From: Pseudomonas siliginis
GTDB lineage: Bacteria > Pseudomonadota > Gammaproteobacteria > Pseudomonadales > Pseudomonadaceae
Assembly: GCF_019145195.1 (NCBI RefSeq)
Contig: NZ_JAHSTW010000013.1
Coordinates: 124,001 to 188,000, forward strand
Length of the DNA stretch: 64,000 nt
Direction: 5' to 3'
Both the position numbers and the translations under genes were made by a program. Of the stretch, positions 52,068 to 63,916 are shown in pieces. How positions within the stretch are numbered: the stretch's first letter is position 1; each line of letters starts with the position of its first letter. The notes under the pieces were generated by a model. The model was not told the DNA's origin. It made no database searches and saw only the letters and a list, made by a program, of their open reading frames with translations.

Positions 52068-53285
52068 TCAAGTACGGTATTCAGCGTTGATCTTCACGTA
52101 CTCATGCGACAGGTCGGTGGTCCAGATGGTTTCGCTGCAATCGCCACGGCCCAGTTCGATGCGGATGGTGATTTCTTCCCGCTGCATCACTGCCGAGCCC
52201 TGGGCTTCAGTGTAGGTCGCGGCGCGGGCGCCACGGCTGGCGATGCACACGTCGCCGAGGAACACGTCGATCTTGCTCACGTCCAGATCCGGCACGCCGG
52301 CACGACCCACGGCAGCGAGGATACGGCCCCAGTTCGGGTCAGAGGCGAACAGCGCGGTCTTGATCAACGGCGAGTGGGCCACGGTGTAACCAACGTCCAG
52401 GCATTCCTGATGGTTGCCGCCGCCATTCACTTCAACGGTAACGAATTTGGTCGCGCCTTCGCCGTCACGCACGATGGCCTGGGCGACGTCCATGCACACT
52501 TCGAACACCGCTTGCTTCAGCTTGGCGAACAGCTCGCCTTCAGCGCGGGTGATCTCGGGCAGCGCGGCTTTACCGGTGGCGATCAGCATGCAGCAGTCGT
52601 TGGTCGAGGTATCGCCGTCGATGGTGATGCGATTAAACGACTTGTTGGCGCCGTCGAGCATCAGGTTGTGCAGCACCTCGCGGGAGACTTTGGCGTCGGT
52701 GGCGATGTAACCGAGCATGGTCGCCATGTTCGGGCGAATCATGCCGGCGCCTTTGCTGATGCCGGTGACGGTGATGGTCACGCCGTCATGCTCGAACTGG
52801 CGGCTGGCGCCCTTGGGCAGGGTATCGGTGGTCATGATGCCGGTGGCGGCGGCTTCCCAGTTGTTCTCCGACAGATCATCCAGCGCAGCTTGCAGCGCAC
52901 CTTCGATCTTCTCGACCGGCAGCGGCTCGCCGATCACGCCAGTGGAGTACGGCAGAATCTGGCTGGCATCGACGCCGGTCAGCTCAGCCAGTTTAGCGGT
53001 GGTGCGCTCGGCGGCGGCCAGGCCCGGTTCGCCGGTGCCGGCGTTGGCATTGCCGGTGTTGGTCAGCAAGTAACGCACGGCATTGTGCACGCGCTTTTTC
53101 GCCAGGATCACCGGCGCGGCGCAGAACGCGTTCAGGGTGAACACGCCAGCCACGGTCGAACCTTCAGCACAGCGCATCACTACCACATCCTTGCGCCCCG
53201 GGCGCTTGATGCCGGCCGAGGCGATACCGAGTTCAAAACCGGCAACCGGGTGCAACGTTGGCAAAGGACCAAGACCAACAGCCAT
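52068..53285 (-). CDS. argJ: Bifunctional glutamate N-acetyltransferase/ornithine acetyltransferase
   Basis: This 405-residue enzyme of arginine synthesis moves acetyl from N-acetylornithine to glutamate and can also start the pathway with acetyl-CoA. The self-cleaving site is T189 in NMATMLG, which becomes the nucleophile of the beta chain. The oxyanion-hole-like STGVIGEPLP (114-123) is intact. It starts at ATG 53285 in a region between secA and the GST gene, as in P. aeruginosa. Confidence 0.97.
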   Translation of the reverse strand: MAVGLGPLPTLHPVAGFELGIASAGIKRPGRKDVVVMRCAEGSTVAGVFTLNAFCAAPVILAKKRVHNAVRYLLTNTGNANAGTGEPGLAAAERTTAKLAELTGVDASQILPYSTGVIGEPLPVEKIEGALQAALDDLSENNWEAAATGIMTTDTLPKGASRQFEHDGVTITVTGISKGAGMIRPNMATMLGYIATDAKVSREVLHNLMLDGANKSFNRITIDGDTSTNDCCMLIATGKAALPEITRAEGELFAKLKQAVFEVCMDVAQAIVRDGEGATKFVTVEVNGGGNHQECLDVGYTVAHSPLIKTALFASDPNWGRILAAVGRAGVPDLDVSKIDVFLGDVCIASRGARAATYTEAQGSAVMQREEITIRIELGRGDCSETIWTTDLSHEYVKINAEYRT

Positions 53286-53406
53286 GAATGCGCTCCTTAC
53301 TCAATGATGTCAGCACCGTCACGGGAACGGACGGTGGGATAAATGGCAAAACGCCGCGACGGCAGGAGCCGGTCGCGGCGCGGGTGTTCAGCGATTGAAA
53401 CGGGTT

Positions 53407-56148
<2,742 letters not shown>

Positions 56149-56457
56149 ATCGGCAGGATCTTCCACACTAAAGGGATGGAGGGCGGCCCCGTGAGTCGCC
56201 CGTGCAGCCCTCATGGCCGCATGCGAACGAGCATTCTACCCGGAAACGGTGGTGAGGAAAGTGGCGATGTTCCACGATGCTGGCACTGCGCTTTGACGGG
56301 GCTCACTTAAAATAAGGGCGTTTTGCTCAACTTCAACCCGTCGAGGGAAAGAAGTCAGGCGTTGATTTAATGAGCAAATCAGGGACAAAAGCAATGGGCC
56401 AGAGGTTCCGCAGCTTTCTGCTACCATGGCGCCTCTGTGACTTTCAGGTGTTCGATC
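56149..56457. other. Divergent region between secA and dciA
   Basis: These 309 bases hold the promoters of the two divergent genes. TAAAATAAGG near 56309 and TTTTGCTCAAC are the most A/T-rich parts. I saw no RNA gene, attenuator or long palindrome. Confidence 0.5.
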
Positions 56458-56913
56458 ATGGCGTTTCGCCCTCTCACGGCCAGAGCACCCGCCGTTCTGT
56501 TACGCGAAGCCAAACCGCTCAAAGCCATCCTCGGCCATGCCCAGCGCCTGGAGCATTTGCAGCGCCTGCTCGAAAGCCAGCTGCAGCCTGCCGCCCGCGA
56601 GCATTGCCGGGTAGCCAAGTGGCGCGAAGGCGAGCTGTCGCTGGTGGTCACTGACGGTCACTGGGCGACGCGCCTGCGCTATCAGCAGAAACGCCTGCAA
56701 CGGCAACTGCAACTGTTCGAAGAGTTCGCCAACCTGACGCGGATCAAATTCAGCGTGCGCCCACCGATCGTGCAGCATCGGGCGGTTGGGCACACCATGG
56801 ATCTGTCGAGCAGTGCGGCAGAGACGATTCAGTCGACGGCCGACGGGATCAGCGATCCGGGATTGCGCGCGGCGCTGGAGCGGCTGGCGGCGCATGCCAA
56901 AAGCAAGACCTGA
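56458..56913 (+). CDS. dciA: DciA (DUF721) family helicase loader
   Basis: This 151-residue protein has the DUF721 domain (about 20-110) with LKAILGHAQRLEHLQRLL and LVVTDGHWATRLRYQQ, then a disordered tail with LERLAAHAKSKT. DciA loads the DnaB helicase at the replication origin in most bacteria that lack DnaC. The frame is open to 56437; ATG 56458 fits the family N-terminus. It is divergent from secA. Confidence 0.88.
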   Translation: MAFRPLTARAPAVLLREAKPLKAILGHAQRLEHLQRLLESQLQPAAREHCRVAKWREGELSLVVTDGHWATRLRYQQKRLQRQLQLFEEFANLTRIKFSVRPPIVQHRAVGHTMDLSSSAAETIQSTADGISDPGLRAALERLAAHAKSKT

Positions 56914-56930
56914 CCGCGCACACCATTCCG

Positions 56931-57020
56931 TGTGGGAGCGAGCCTGCTCGCGAAGAGGCCGTGTCAGACGACATTGATGTTGAATGACACAGCGCTTTCG
57001 CGAGCAGGCTCGCTCCCACA
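56931..57020. repeat. REP pair (inverted), copy 11
   Basis: Forward then reverse arms between convergent dciA and the HerA-like gene. Confidence 0.9.
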
Positions 57021-57045
57021 GTTTTGATCTTCGATTCGCCTGAGA

Positions 57046-58533
57046 TCAGCGGCGCTTGCTGCCACCCAATAAAGAGCCCATCAACCCCCGCACCAACTGC
57101 TTGCCGAGATTATTGGCCGCCTGGCGCATTGCCGACTTCAACGCCTGCCCTGCCGCCGTGCCGAGGAATTCTCCCGCACGGTCAGCCAGGCTCGGCTCTT
57201 CGGCCGCCGCTTTGCCCGCTGGTGTTTCAGCCTCGGGCGCCAGCCCTTTGCGTCCCATCAGGATTTCATAGGCCGACTCGCGGTCGATCGGCTTGTCATA
57301 ACGGCCCTTGAACGGCGAGCCGGCGATAAGCACGGTGCGCTCGGTTTCAGTCAGCGGGCCGATCCGCGATTGCGGCGGTGCCACCAGCACGCGCTGGACC
57401 ATTTCCGGCGTGCCCTTCTCGGTCAGCGTGCCGACCAGCGCCTCACCAATACCTAACTCAGTCAGCACCGACAGACTGTCGAACGCCGGATTCGGCCGAA
57501 AGCCATCCGCAACCGCACGCAGGGATTTCTGCTCTTTGGCGGTGAACGCACGCAGGCCGTGTTGAATGCGCAAGCCCAACTGCGCCAGCACGTCATCCGG
57601 CAGATCCGCCGGCGACTGGGTGACGAAATACACGCCAACACCCTTGGAACGAATCAAACGCACCACTTGCTCCAGGCGTTCCTGCAAAGCCTTGGGCGTG
57701 TCGCCGAACAGCAAGTGCGCCTCGTCGAAAAACAGCGCCAGCAGCGGCTTGTCGGCGTCGCCGCGCTCGGGCAGTTGCTCGAACAACTCGGCCAGCAGCC
57801 ACAGCAGGAACGTTGCGTAAACCTTCGGCGCCTCGTGCACCAGCCGACTGGCATCGAGCAGATGGATACGTCCACGGCCATCGGCGCCCGGTTGCAGAAT
57901 GTCTTCGAGTTGCAGCGCCGGCTCGCCGAACAGGGCTTCGGCGCCCTGCTGTTCCAGCGTCGCCAAGCGGCGCAGCAGCGCCTGGCTGGAGCCGGTGGTC
58001 ATCAGCGCGGCATCTTCGCCGAGCAACTGTGGATTGTCCTTGAGGTGATTGAGCAGCGCTTTCAGATCCTTGAGATCCAGCAGCAACAGCCCTTCGCGAT
58101 CCGCCACCTTGAAGGCCGCGTACAGCGCCGACTGCTGACTGTCGGTCAGCTCGAGCAGGCTGCCGATCAGTAGCGGACCCATTTCGCTCAACGTGGTGCG
58201 CAGCGGATGTCCGGATTCACCGTGGATGTCCCACAGCGTGACGGGATAAGCCTGCGGCGTGTGACCGAGCCAGGGCATGCCGGCGATGCGCTCGGCCACT
58301 TTGCCCTGCGGGTTGCCAGCGGCGCCGAGCCCGCAGAGGTCGCCCTTGATGTCGGCGGCGAACACCGCGACACCGGCGTCGCTGAACGCTTCGGCCAGAC
58401 GCTGCAATGTCACGGTTTTACCGGTGCCGGTGGCGCCGGCGATCAGGCCGTGGCGGTTGGCCAGGCGCATGGCCTGAGCGATGGGTTGCGCGGCCGGATC
58501 AGCGCCGATAACGAGTTGCGAAGAGTCAGGCAT
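57046..58533 (-). CDS. HerA-like ATPase (DUF853/YjgR family)
   Basis: This 495-residue ATPase of the FtsK/HerA class has Walker A GATGTGKTV near residue 32, Walker B LALFFDEAHLLF near 260 and the arginine-finger region IRSKGVGVYFVTQSP. Residues 385-495 form an Ala-rich tail and a short basic end. HerA relatives are DNA translocases; this DUF853 branch has no set role. ATG 58533 is chosen over an upstream TTG (58545), since its N-terminus is closer to the family; GGGTGAG lies three bases before it, which is tight. Confidence 0.87.
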   Translation of the reverse strand: MPDSSQLVIGADPAAQPIAQAMRLANRHGLIAGATGTGKTVTLQRLAEAFSDAGVAVFAADIKGDLCGLGAAGNPQGKVAERIAGMPWLGHTPQAYPVTLWDIHGESGHPLRTTLSEMGPLLIGSLLELTDSQQSALYAAFKVADREGLLLLDLKDLKALLNHLKDNPQLLGEDAALMTTGSSQALLRRLATLEQQGAEALFGEPALQLEDILQPGADGRGRIHLLDASRLVHEAPKVYATFLLWLLAELFEQLPERGDADKPLLALFFDEAHLLFGDTPKALQERLEQVVRLIRSKGVGVYFVTQSPADLPDDVLAQLGLRIQHGLRAFTAKEQKSLRAVADGFRPNPAFDSLSVLTELGIGEALVGTLTEKGTPEMVQRVLVAPPQSRIGPLTETERTVLIAGSPFKGRYDKPIDRESAYEILMGRKGLAPEAETPAGKAAAEEPSLADRAGEFLGTAAGQALKSAMRQAANNLGKQLVRGLMGSLLGGSKRR

Positions 58534-58719
58534 TTTCTCACCCAATGGTTAATCTTTGATGACACATGGCCGATACATAAATTGGATAGACCCATCAGAA
58601 AATCGGGTCGGACATTTCCCTAAGGAGAGCCGGAAATATCAGTTTTTCAACCTTGCCCATAGTGCGCGTCTCTATCAAAGCACGCCCAGGACATTAAGAC
58701 CTTAGCGGAACCCCAAGCC

Positions 58720-60609
58720 ATGAACAAAAACCTGCGCTTCAGCCATAAGATTTTGCTTGCCGCCGCTCTCATCGTCATTGCCGCTTTTGCCTCGTTCACG
58801 TTGTACAACGACTGGCTGCAGCGCAATGCGATCCGCGATGATCTGAACAACTACCTCAATGAAATGGGCGAGGTCACCGCCGGCAACATCCAGACCTGGC
58901 TCAGCGGGCGCATTCTGCTGATCGAGAACGCCGCGCAGAACATCGCCATCAACCCGGAACCTGCCACGGTCGCCAGCCTGCTGGAACAGAAAAGCCTGAC
59001 CTCGACGTTCATGGCCACCTACCTGGGCGATGCCACCGGGCATTTCACCATCCGCCCGGACGTGAAGATGCCGGACGGTTTCGATCCGCGTGTGCGCCCT
59101 TGGTATAAAGGTGCCGAAAGCAGCAGCACCTCGACCCTGACCGAACCCTACATCGATGCGGCCACCGGCCAGTTGATCATCTCCATCGCCACCGCTTCGA
59201 AAAAGGCCGGGCAGAGCGTAGGCGTGGTCGGCGGCGACCTCAGCCTGCAATCGCTGATCGACACCCTCGCCGCGCGGGATTTCGACGGCATGGGCTATGC
59301 GTTTCTGATCAGCGCCGACGGCAAGATCCTCGTCCACCCGGACAAGGCCCTGGTGATGAAGTCGCTCAAAGAAGCCTACCCACAAGACACGCCGCGCATC
59401 AGCAGCGATTTCAGCGAAGTGACAGTTGATGGCAAAACCCGCATCGTCACCTTCGCTCCGATCAAAGGCCTGCCGTCGGTGAACTGGTACATCGGTCTGT
59501 CGATCGATAAAGACCAGGCCTACGCGATGCTCAGCGAATTCCGCACCTCAGCGGTAATCGCAACCATCATTGCCGTGGTAATCATCATTGCCCTGCTCGG
59601 CATGCTCATCCGCCTGCTGATCCAGCCGCTGCACGTGATGACCCGCGCCATGGAAGACATCGCCGACGGCGAAGGCGACCTGACCAAACGGCTGAACATC
59701 GTCAATAACGATGAATTCGGCATCCTCGGCACCGCATTCAACCGCTTCGTCGAGCGTATTCACGGTTCGATCCGCGAAGTGTCCTCGGCCACCGGCCAGG
59801 TCAACGAAGTCGCGCTGCGCGTGGTCGCTGCGTCGAATTCGTCGATGTACAACTCCGACCAGCAAGCCTCGCGCACCAGCAGCGTTGCTGCCGCGATCAA
59901 TCAGCTCGGCGCCGCCGCCCAGGAAATCGCCCGCAACGCCGCGCAAGCATCGAATCAGGCCAGCGACGCCCGGGGTCTGGCCGAAGATGGCCAGCAAGTG
60001 GTGGAGCGCAGCATCAAAGCGATGAACCAGCTGTCGAGCATGCTCAGCGCGTCCAGCACCAACATCGAGTCGCTGAACAGCAAGACCGTCAACATCGGCC
60101 AGATTCTCGAAGTGATCACCAGCATTTCCCAGCAGACCAACCTGTTGGCGCTGAACGCGGCGATCGAAGCGGCGCGCGCTGGTGAGGCCGGTCGTGGTTT
60201 TGCCGTGGTGGCCGACGAAGTGCGCAACCTCGCGCACCGCACTCAGGAATCGGCCCAACAGGTGCAGACCATGATCGAGGAGCTGCAAGTCGGCGCTCGA
60301 GAATCGGTTAGCACCATGAGCGACAGCCAGCGCCACAGCCAAGACAGCGTCGAGATCGCCAACCTCGCCGGCGAACGCCTGAACAGCGTCACCCTGCGCA
60401 TTGGCGAGATCGACGGGATGAACCAGTCGGTGGCGACCGCGACCGAGGAACAAACCGCTGTGGTCGAGTCGATCAACGTCGATATCACCGAGATCAACAC
60501 GCTGAACCAGGAAGGCGTGGAGAACCTGCAAGCGACCTTGCGCGCGTGCTCGGATCTGGAGCAGCAGGCTTCGCGTCTCAAGCAGTTGGTTGGCAGCTTC
60601 AGGATTTAA
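58720..60609 (+). CDS. Amino-acid chemoreceptor, PctA/B/C-like
   Basis: This 629-residue chemoreceptor has the same length as P. aeruginosa PctA and lines up with it residue for residue at the N-terminus. A membrane span (about 10-30), a dCache sensor (about 35-275), a second span (about 282-305), HAMP and a signalling domain with QQTNLLALNAAIEAARAGEA follow. The amino-acid motif residues R126, W128, Y129, Y144, D146 and D173 are all present, but position 121, tyrosine in PctA, is phenylalanine. It should sense amino acids, perhaps with altered preference. Confidence 0.94.
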   Translation: MNKNLRFSHKILLAAALIVIAAFASFTLYNDWLQRNAIRDDLNNYLNEMGEVTAGNIQTWLSGRILLIENAAQNIAINPEPATVASLLEQKSLTSTFMATYLGDATGHFTIRPDVKMPDGFDPRVRPWYKGAESSSTSTLTEPYIDAATGQLIISIATASKKAGQSVGVVGGDLSLQSLIDTLAARDFDGMGYAFLISADGKILVHPDKALVMKSLKEAYPQDTPRISSDFSEVTVDGKTRIVTFAPIKGLPSVNWYIGLSIDKDQAYAMLSEFRTSAVIATIIAVVIIIALLGMLIRLLIQPLHVMTRAMEDIADGEGDLTKRLNIVNNDEFGILGTAFNRFVERIHGSIREVSSATGQVNEVALRVVAASNSSMYNSDQQASRTSSVAAAINQLGAAAQEIARNAAQASNQASDARGLAEDGQQVVERSIKAMNQLSSMLSASSTNIESLNSKTVNIGQILEVITSISQQTNLLALNAAIEAARAGEAGRGFAVVADEVRNLAHRTQESAQQVQTMIEELQVGARESVSTMSDSQRHSQDSVEIANLAGERLNSVTLRIGEIDGMNQSVATATEEQTAVVESINVDITEINTLNQEGVENLQATLRACSDLEQQASRLKQLVGSFRI

Positions 60610-60626
60610 GCTGCGACGACTGGCCG

Positions 60627-60693
60627 CTTCGCGAGCAGGCTCGCTCCCACAGGGAAAATGCATTCCATTGTGGGAGCGAGCCTGCTCGCGAAT
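60627..60693. repeat. REP pair (reverse then forward), copy 12
   Basis: Reverse arm (60627-60651) then forward arm (60669-60693) between the chemoreceptor and the glycosyltransferase operon. Confidence 0.9.
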
Positions 60694-60804
60694 ATCTACC
60701 TTTCAACAAAACCCGAGTGACACCCCACCGCGCAATCCCGACCGAACATCTATTCTGGATAAAGGTCAATCAAGGGAGAACGACACAGCGGAGGGTTGCT
60801 CACC

Positions 60805-61917
60805 GTGCATATCGCCGACATCACCATGTTCTACGCCCCGGCCAGCGGAGGCGTGCGGACTTATCTGGATGCCAAACACCGTCGCCTTGGCGAGCGCAAC
60901 GCCATTCGCCACAGCCTGCTGATCCCCGGCGCGCGACTGGGTGAACATGACGGCATTTACACGGTTCCGGCGCCCGCCCTGCCCTTTGGCAAAGGCTATC
61001 GCTTCCCGCTGCGGCTGGCGCCATGGCGAAACGTCCTGCAGGATTTGCAGCCGGATCTGATCGAAGTCGGCGATCCTTACCTCACCGCATGGGCGGCGCT
61101 GGATGCGCGGCGGCAGCTGGACGTTCCGGTGATCGGCTTTTATCACTCGGATCTGCCGCTGCTGGCGGGCAATCGCATGGGCCATTGGGTCACGCCGAAT
61201 GTCGAAGCTTATGTCACGCGTCTCTACGGCAATTTCGACCGCGTTCTCGCGCCGAGCCAGGTTATGGCCGACAAGCTCATCGGGCTTGGCGTGCGCAATG
61301 TCCATGTGCAACCGCTGGGCGTGGATCTGCACACCTTCCATCCCGACGCCCGCGACCCCGGCCTGCGGGCCGAGCTGGGCATTGCCGAAGACACCCGCCT
61401 GCTGATCTTTGCCGGGCGCGGTTCCAAGGAGAAAAACCTGCCGATGCTGCTCAAGTGCATGCAACGCCTCGGTCCGCGTTATCACTTGTTGTTGGTCGGC
61501 TCGTCGATGCCTGCGGCGGTGCCGGACAACGTCAGCGTTATCGACGAATTCTGCCCGGCGCCGAAAGTCGCGCGGCTGATGGCCAGCGCCGATGCGCTGC
61601 TGCATGCCGGCGACCAGGAAACCTTCGGCCTGGTCATCCTTGAGGCCATGGCCTGCGGCATTCCCGTGGTGGCGGTGGCGGCCGGGGCGTTTGAAGAGAT
61701 CGTCAACGATTCCTGCGGCCTGCTCTGTGCACCGAATAATCCGCAGGCCATGGCCAATGCCGTGCGCGAGCTGTTCAGTCGCGGCTGCGCCCGCCTCGGT
61801 CAACAGGCGCGCCAGCACGTCGAACGGCATTACGCCTGGGACACCGTGGTCGACAGTCTGCTCAGCCACTATCACGCGGTGCTCGGCCATACGCTGCCAC
61901 GGGTGGCCAATGGTTGA
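60805..61917 (+). CDS. GT4-type glycosyltransferase
   Basis: This 370-residue protein has the GT-B fold. The N-terminal domain starts MHIADITMFYAPASGGVRTYL, with the glycine-rich acceptor loop GGVRTY, and the C-terminal domain carries the nucleotide-sugar motif ETFGLVILEAMACG, where the two glutamates of the E-x7-E pattern lie. The start is GTG 60805 because GGAGGG (60790-60795) lies ten bases before it; TTG 60796 would start too close. It is the first of three genes that overlap, so they form one operon. Confidence 0.9.
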   Translation: MHIADITMFYAPASGGVRTYLDAKHRRLGERNAIRHSLLIPGARLGEHDGIYTVPAPALPFGKGYRFPLRLAPWRNVLQDLQPDLIEVGDPYLTAWAALDARRQLDVPVIGFYHSDLPLLAGNRMGHWVTPNVEAYVTRLYGNFDRVLAPSQVMADKLIGLGVRNVHVQPLGVDLHTFHPDARDPGLRAELGIAEDTRLLIFAGRGSKEKNLPMLLKCMQRLGPRYHLLLVGSSMPAAVPDNVSVIDEFCPAPKVARLMASADALLHAGDQETFGLVILEAMACGIPVVAVAAGAFEEIVNDSCGLLCAPNNPQAMANAVRELFSRGCARLGQQARQHVERHYAWDTVVDSLLSHYHAVLGHTLPRVANG

Positions 61918-62680
61918 AGAAATGAAAGCTGTTTGCCTGGTATTGCATGATGTCGCGCCCTCGACCTGGGCGGATTACCAGCCCTTCGTCGAGGCCGTCG
62001 ATGCCTTGGGTGATGTGCCGATGACGTGGCTGGTGGTGCCGGATTTCCATCGCCACGATGCGCTTGACGCCAACCCGACGTTTCGCCGAGTGCTCGATGC
62101 CAGGGTCGCCCGAGGCGATGAACTGGCGCTGCACGGCTACTACCACGACGATCAGGAACCCATGCCAAACACCCCGCGCGACTGGTTCATGCGCCGGGTC
62201 TACACCCATGAAGGCGAGTTTTACCGCCTGTCCCGCGAAGCAGCCCTTGCCCGCCTGCACGCAGGTCTGGACATGTTTCAGCGCTGCGACTGGCCGGTGC
62301 AGGGTTTCGTCGCCCCGGCCTGGCTGATGAGCGACGGCACGCGCCAGGCCTTGCGTGAATTGCCGCTCAGCTACACCAGCGATCCGCAGCATCTTTATCG
62401 CTTGCCCGATTTCAGCGCCATCGATGCACCGGGGCTGGTGTGGAGTGCGCGCAGTGCCTGGCGGCGCGGCGTGTCGAAAATCCTCAGCGACCAGCGTGAA
62501 CAGCGCTGGCGCGAGGCATCGGTGATTCGTCTGGGGCTGCATCCGGTGGACATGCGTCACCGCTTTTCTCGCGATTACTGGTTGCACACGCTGCAACGCC
62601 TGCTAGAGGAGGGGCGCGTGCCGCTGACCAAGATCGACTGGCTGGCCCGACAGCGCGGTCAGCTGGAACGCGCAGCATGA
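61910..62680 (+). CDS. Polysaccharide deacetylase-like protein (DUF2334)
   Basis: This 256-residue protein has the metal-binding pattern of polysaccharide deacetylases: the aspartate of LHDVAPS near 12-18 and the histidines of LHGYYHDDQE near 78-87. FVAPAWLMS is the family middle motif. It starts at ATG 61910 inside the end of the glycosyltransferase gene (8-base overlap); ATG 61922 is an alternative. It has no signal peptide, so it acts in the cytoplasm or on a lipid-linked sugar at the inner face. It probably removes acetyl groups from the glycan made by the first enzyme. Confidence 0.87.
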   Translation: MVEEMKAVCLVLHDVAPSTWADYQPFVEAVDALGDVPMTWLVVPDFHRHDALDANPTFRRVLDARVARGDELALHGYYHDDQEPMPNTPRDWFMRRVYTHEGEFYRLSREAALARLHAGLDMFQRCDWPVQGFVAPAWLMSDGTRQALRELPLSYTSDPQHLYRLPDFSAIDAPGLVWSARSAWRRGVSKILSDQREQRWREASVIRLGLHPVDMRHRFSRDYWLHTLQRLLEEGRVPLTKIDWLARQRGQLERAA

Positions 62681-63675
62681 AGCGCAGCCTGTTGTTGCTG
62701 ATCGGCCTGCTCGCGGCGGTGCTGATTCCGGTACTGCTCGGCGGCGGCGAGACCTGGTCGCGCCTGCGCAGTTTTCCGCTGCACTGGCTGTTGATCATGT
62801 TCGGCATGATTCTGCTCTGCTGGGGCATCAATACGCTGCGCTTGCGTTTGTTGCTCGGCGACCAGCGAGAAAAAGTCGCGCCCTTGAAAAGCCTCGGCGT
62901 GGTGATGGCGGCCGAGTTTGCGTACTGCGCCACGCCCGGCGGCAGCGGCGGGCCGCTGACGATCATGGCTCTGCTCGCCCGTTGCGGCGTGCGTCCGGCG
63001 CGAGGCAGCGCAGTGTTTGCCATGGATCAGCTCAGCGATCTGCTGTTCTTTCTCTGCGCCCTCAGCGGGATTCTGATCTATGCGCTATTCCAGCACCTCA
63101 GCGATCGCCTCGAGTGGCTGCTGACCGTCAGCGCCGTTTCGCTGTTTGGGGGGTTGTTCAGTTGCGTGTTGATCGCCCGTTATCACCGAGCGTTGATTCG
63201 CCTGAGCGGGCGGCTGTTGGCGGGGATGAACATCACGACAAGTACTCGCCGTCGCTGGGCGCGCAAGTTGCTGCACTTTCTCGCGGCATTTACCGATACC
63301 TTGAAACTGCCTTGGCAAACGCTGGTTAAGGTTTTTGCTCTGACCTGCGTGCACTGGCTGCTGCGCTACAGCGTGCTGTATCTGGCCCTGCGCGGGCTCG
63401 GCGCGGATTTGCAGTGGGCGTGGAGCTTTCTGGTGCAGATGCTCTCGCTTGGCGCCGGCCAGTTCAGCCTGTTACCTGGCGGCGCAGGGGCGGCAGAGCT
63501 GACCTCGGCTGCGCTGCTCGCGCCGATGGTGGGCAAATCCACCGCAGCGGCGGCGATCCTGATCTGGCGCGTGGTGACGTATTACTTCTATCTGCTGGTT
63601 GGCGGCCCGGTGTTCGTGTTGATGCTGGGCAAGCCGTTGCTGAAGAAGTTGATGAACGTCAGGCAGGCTTCTTAG
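62677..63675 (+). CDS. Lysylphosphatidylglycerol-synthase-TM-like flippase (YbhN/UPF0104 family)
   Basis: This 332-residue protein has about 7-8 membrane helices and the family motif EFAYCATPGGSGGP near 88, with FSLLPGGAGAAEL in the second half. Members are membrane proteins that resemble the flippase half of MprF; a lipid or glycolipid carrier role is often supposed. It overlaps the deacetylase gene by four bases (ATGA). It ends convergent to the small ORF on the other strand. The three-gene set looks like a glycolipid or surface-glycan system. Confidence 0.88.
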   Translation: MKRSLLLLIGLLAAVLIPVLLGGGETWSRLRSFPLHWLLIMFGMILLCWGINTLRLRLLLGDQREKVAPLKSLGVVMAAEFAYCATPGGSGGPLTIMALLARCGVRPARGSAVFAMDQLSDLLFFLCALSGILIYALFQHLSDRLEWLLTVSAVSLFGGLFSCVLIARYHRALIRLSGRLLAGMNITTSTRRRWARKLLHFLAAFTDTLKLPWQTLVKVFALTCVHWLLRYSVLYLALRGLGADLQWAWSFLVQMLSLGAGQFSLLPGGAGAAELTSAALLAPMVGKSTAAAAILIWRVVTYYFYLLVGGPVFVLMLGKPLLKKLMNVRQAS

Positions 63676-63835
63676 GTTCGTCCTGCTCTTGCTGGAGCTG
63701 CTCCCAAAGCTCGGCGGCACCGGGGAATTCGGTGCCGTCGTCCGGGCTCATGTCATCCGGATCGTAGCGGCTGAGGCAACCTTCACCAAGAGTGGCGGGG
63801 GCTTTGGAAGTGGCTTTGTCCAGCGGATCGCTCAT
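63659..63835 (-). CDS. Small acidic protein of unknown function
   Basis: This 58-residue ORF starts MSDPLDKATSKAPATLGEGC and is acidic, with a DPDDMSPDDGTE stretch and a Gln/Glu-rich C-terminal helix. It has no recognisable family. It overlaps the end of the YbhN-like gene by 17 bases on the opposite strand and lies just downstream of purU on its own strand. Its codon use looks like the neighbours, and a ribosome-like GAGGAAAAGTC precedes ATG 63835, so I think it is real. Confidence 0.7.
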   Translation of the reverse strand: MSDPLDKATSKAPATLGEGCLSRYDPDDMSPDDGTEFPGAAELWEQLQQEQDEPKKPA

Positions 63836-63861
63836 GACTTTTCCTCGGGCTCAAATGACAA

Positions 63862-63898
63862 GGGCCTGAGCGATTCAACGCCCAGGCCCCTGGTTTTT
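63862..63898 (+). terminator. Weak hairpin between purU and the small acidic ORF
   Basis: GGGCCTG (63862-63868) and CAGGCCC (63883-63889) pair around 14 bases, with a short TTTTT after a CCTGG spacer on the plus strand. It may end transcripts read from the YbhN-like gene. Confidence is low. Confidence 0.4.
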
Positions 63899-63916
63899 CA
63901 AGCGTGGCGTGCTCGA

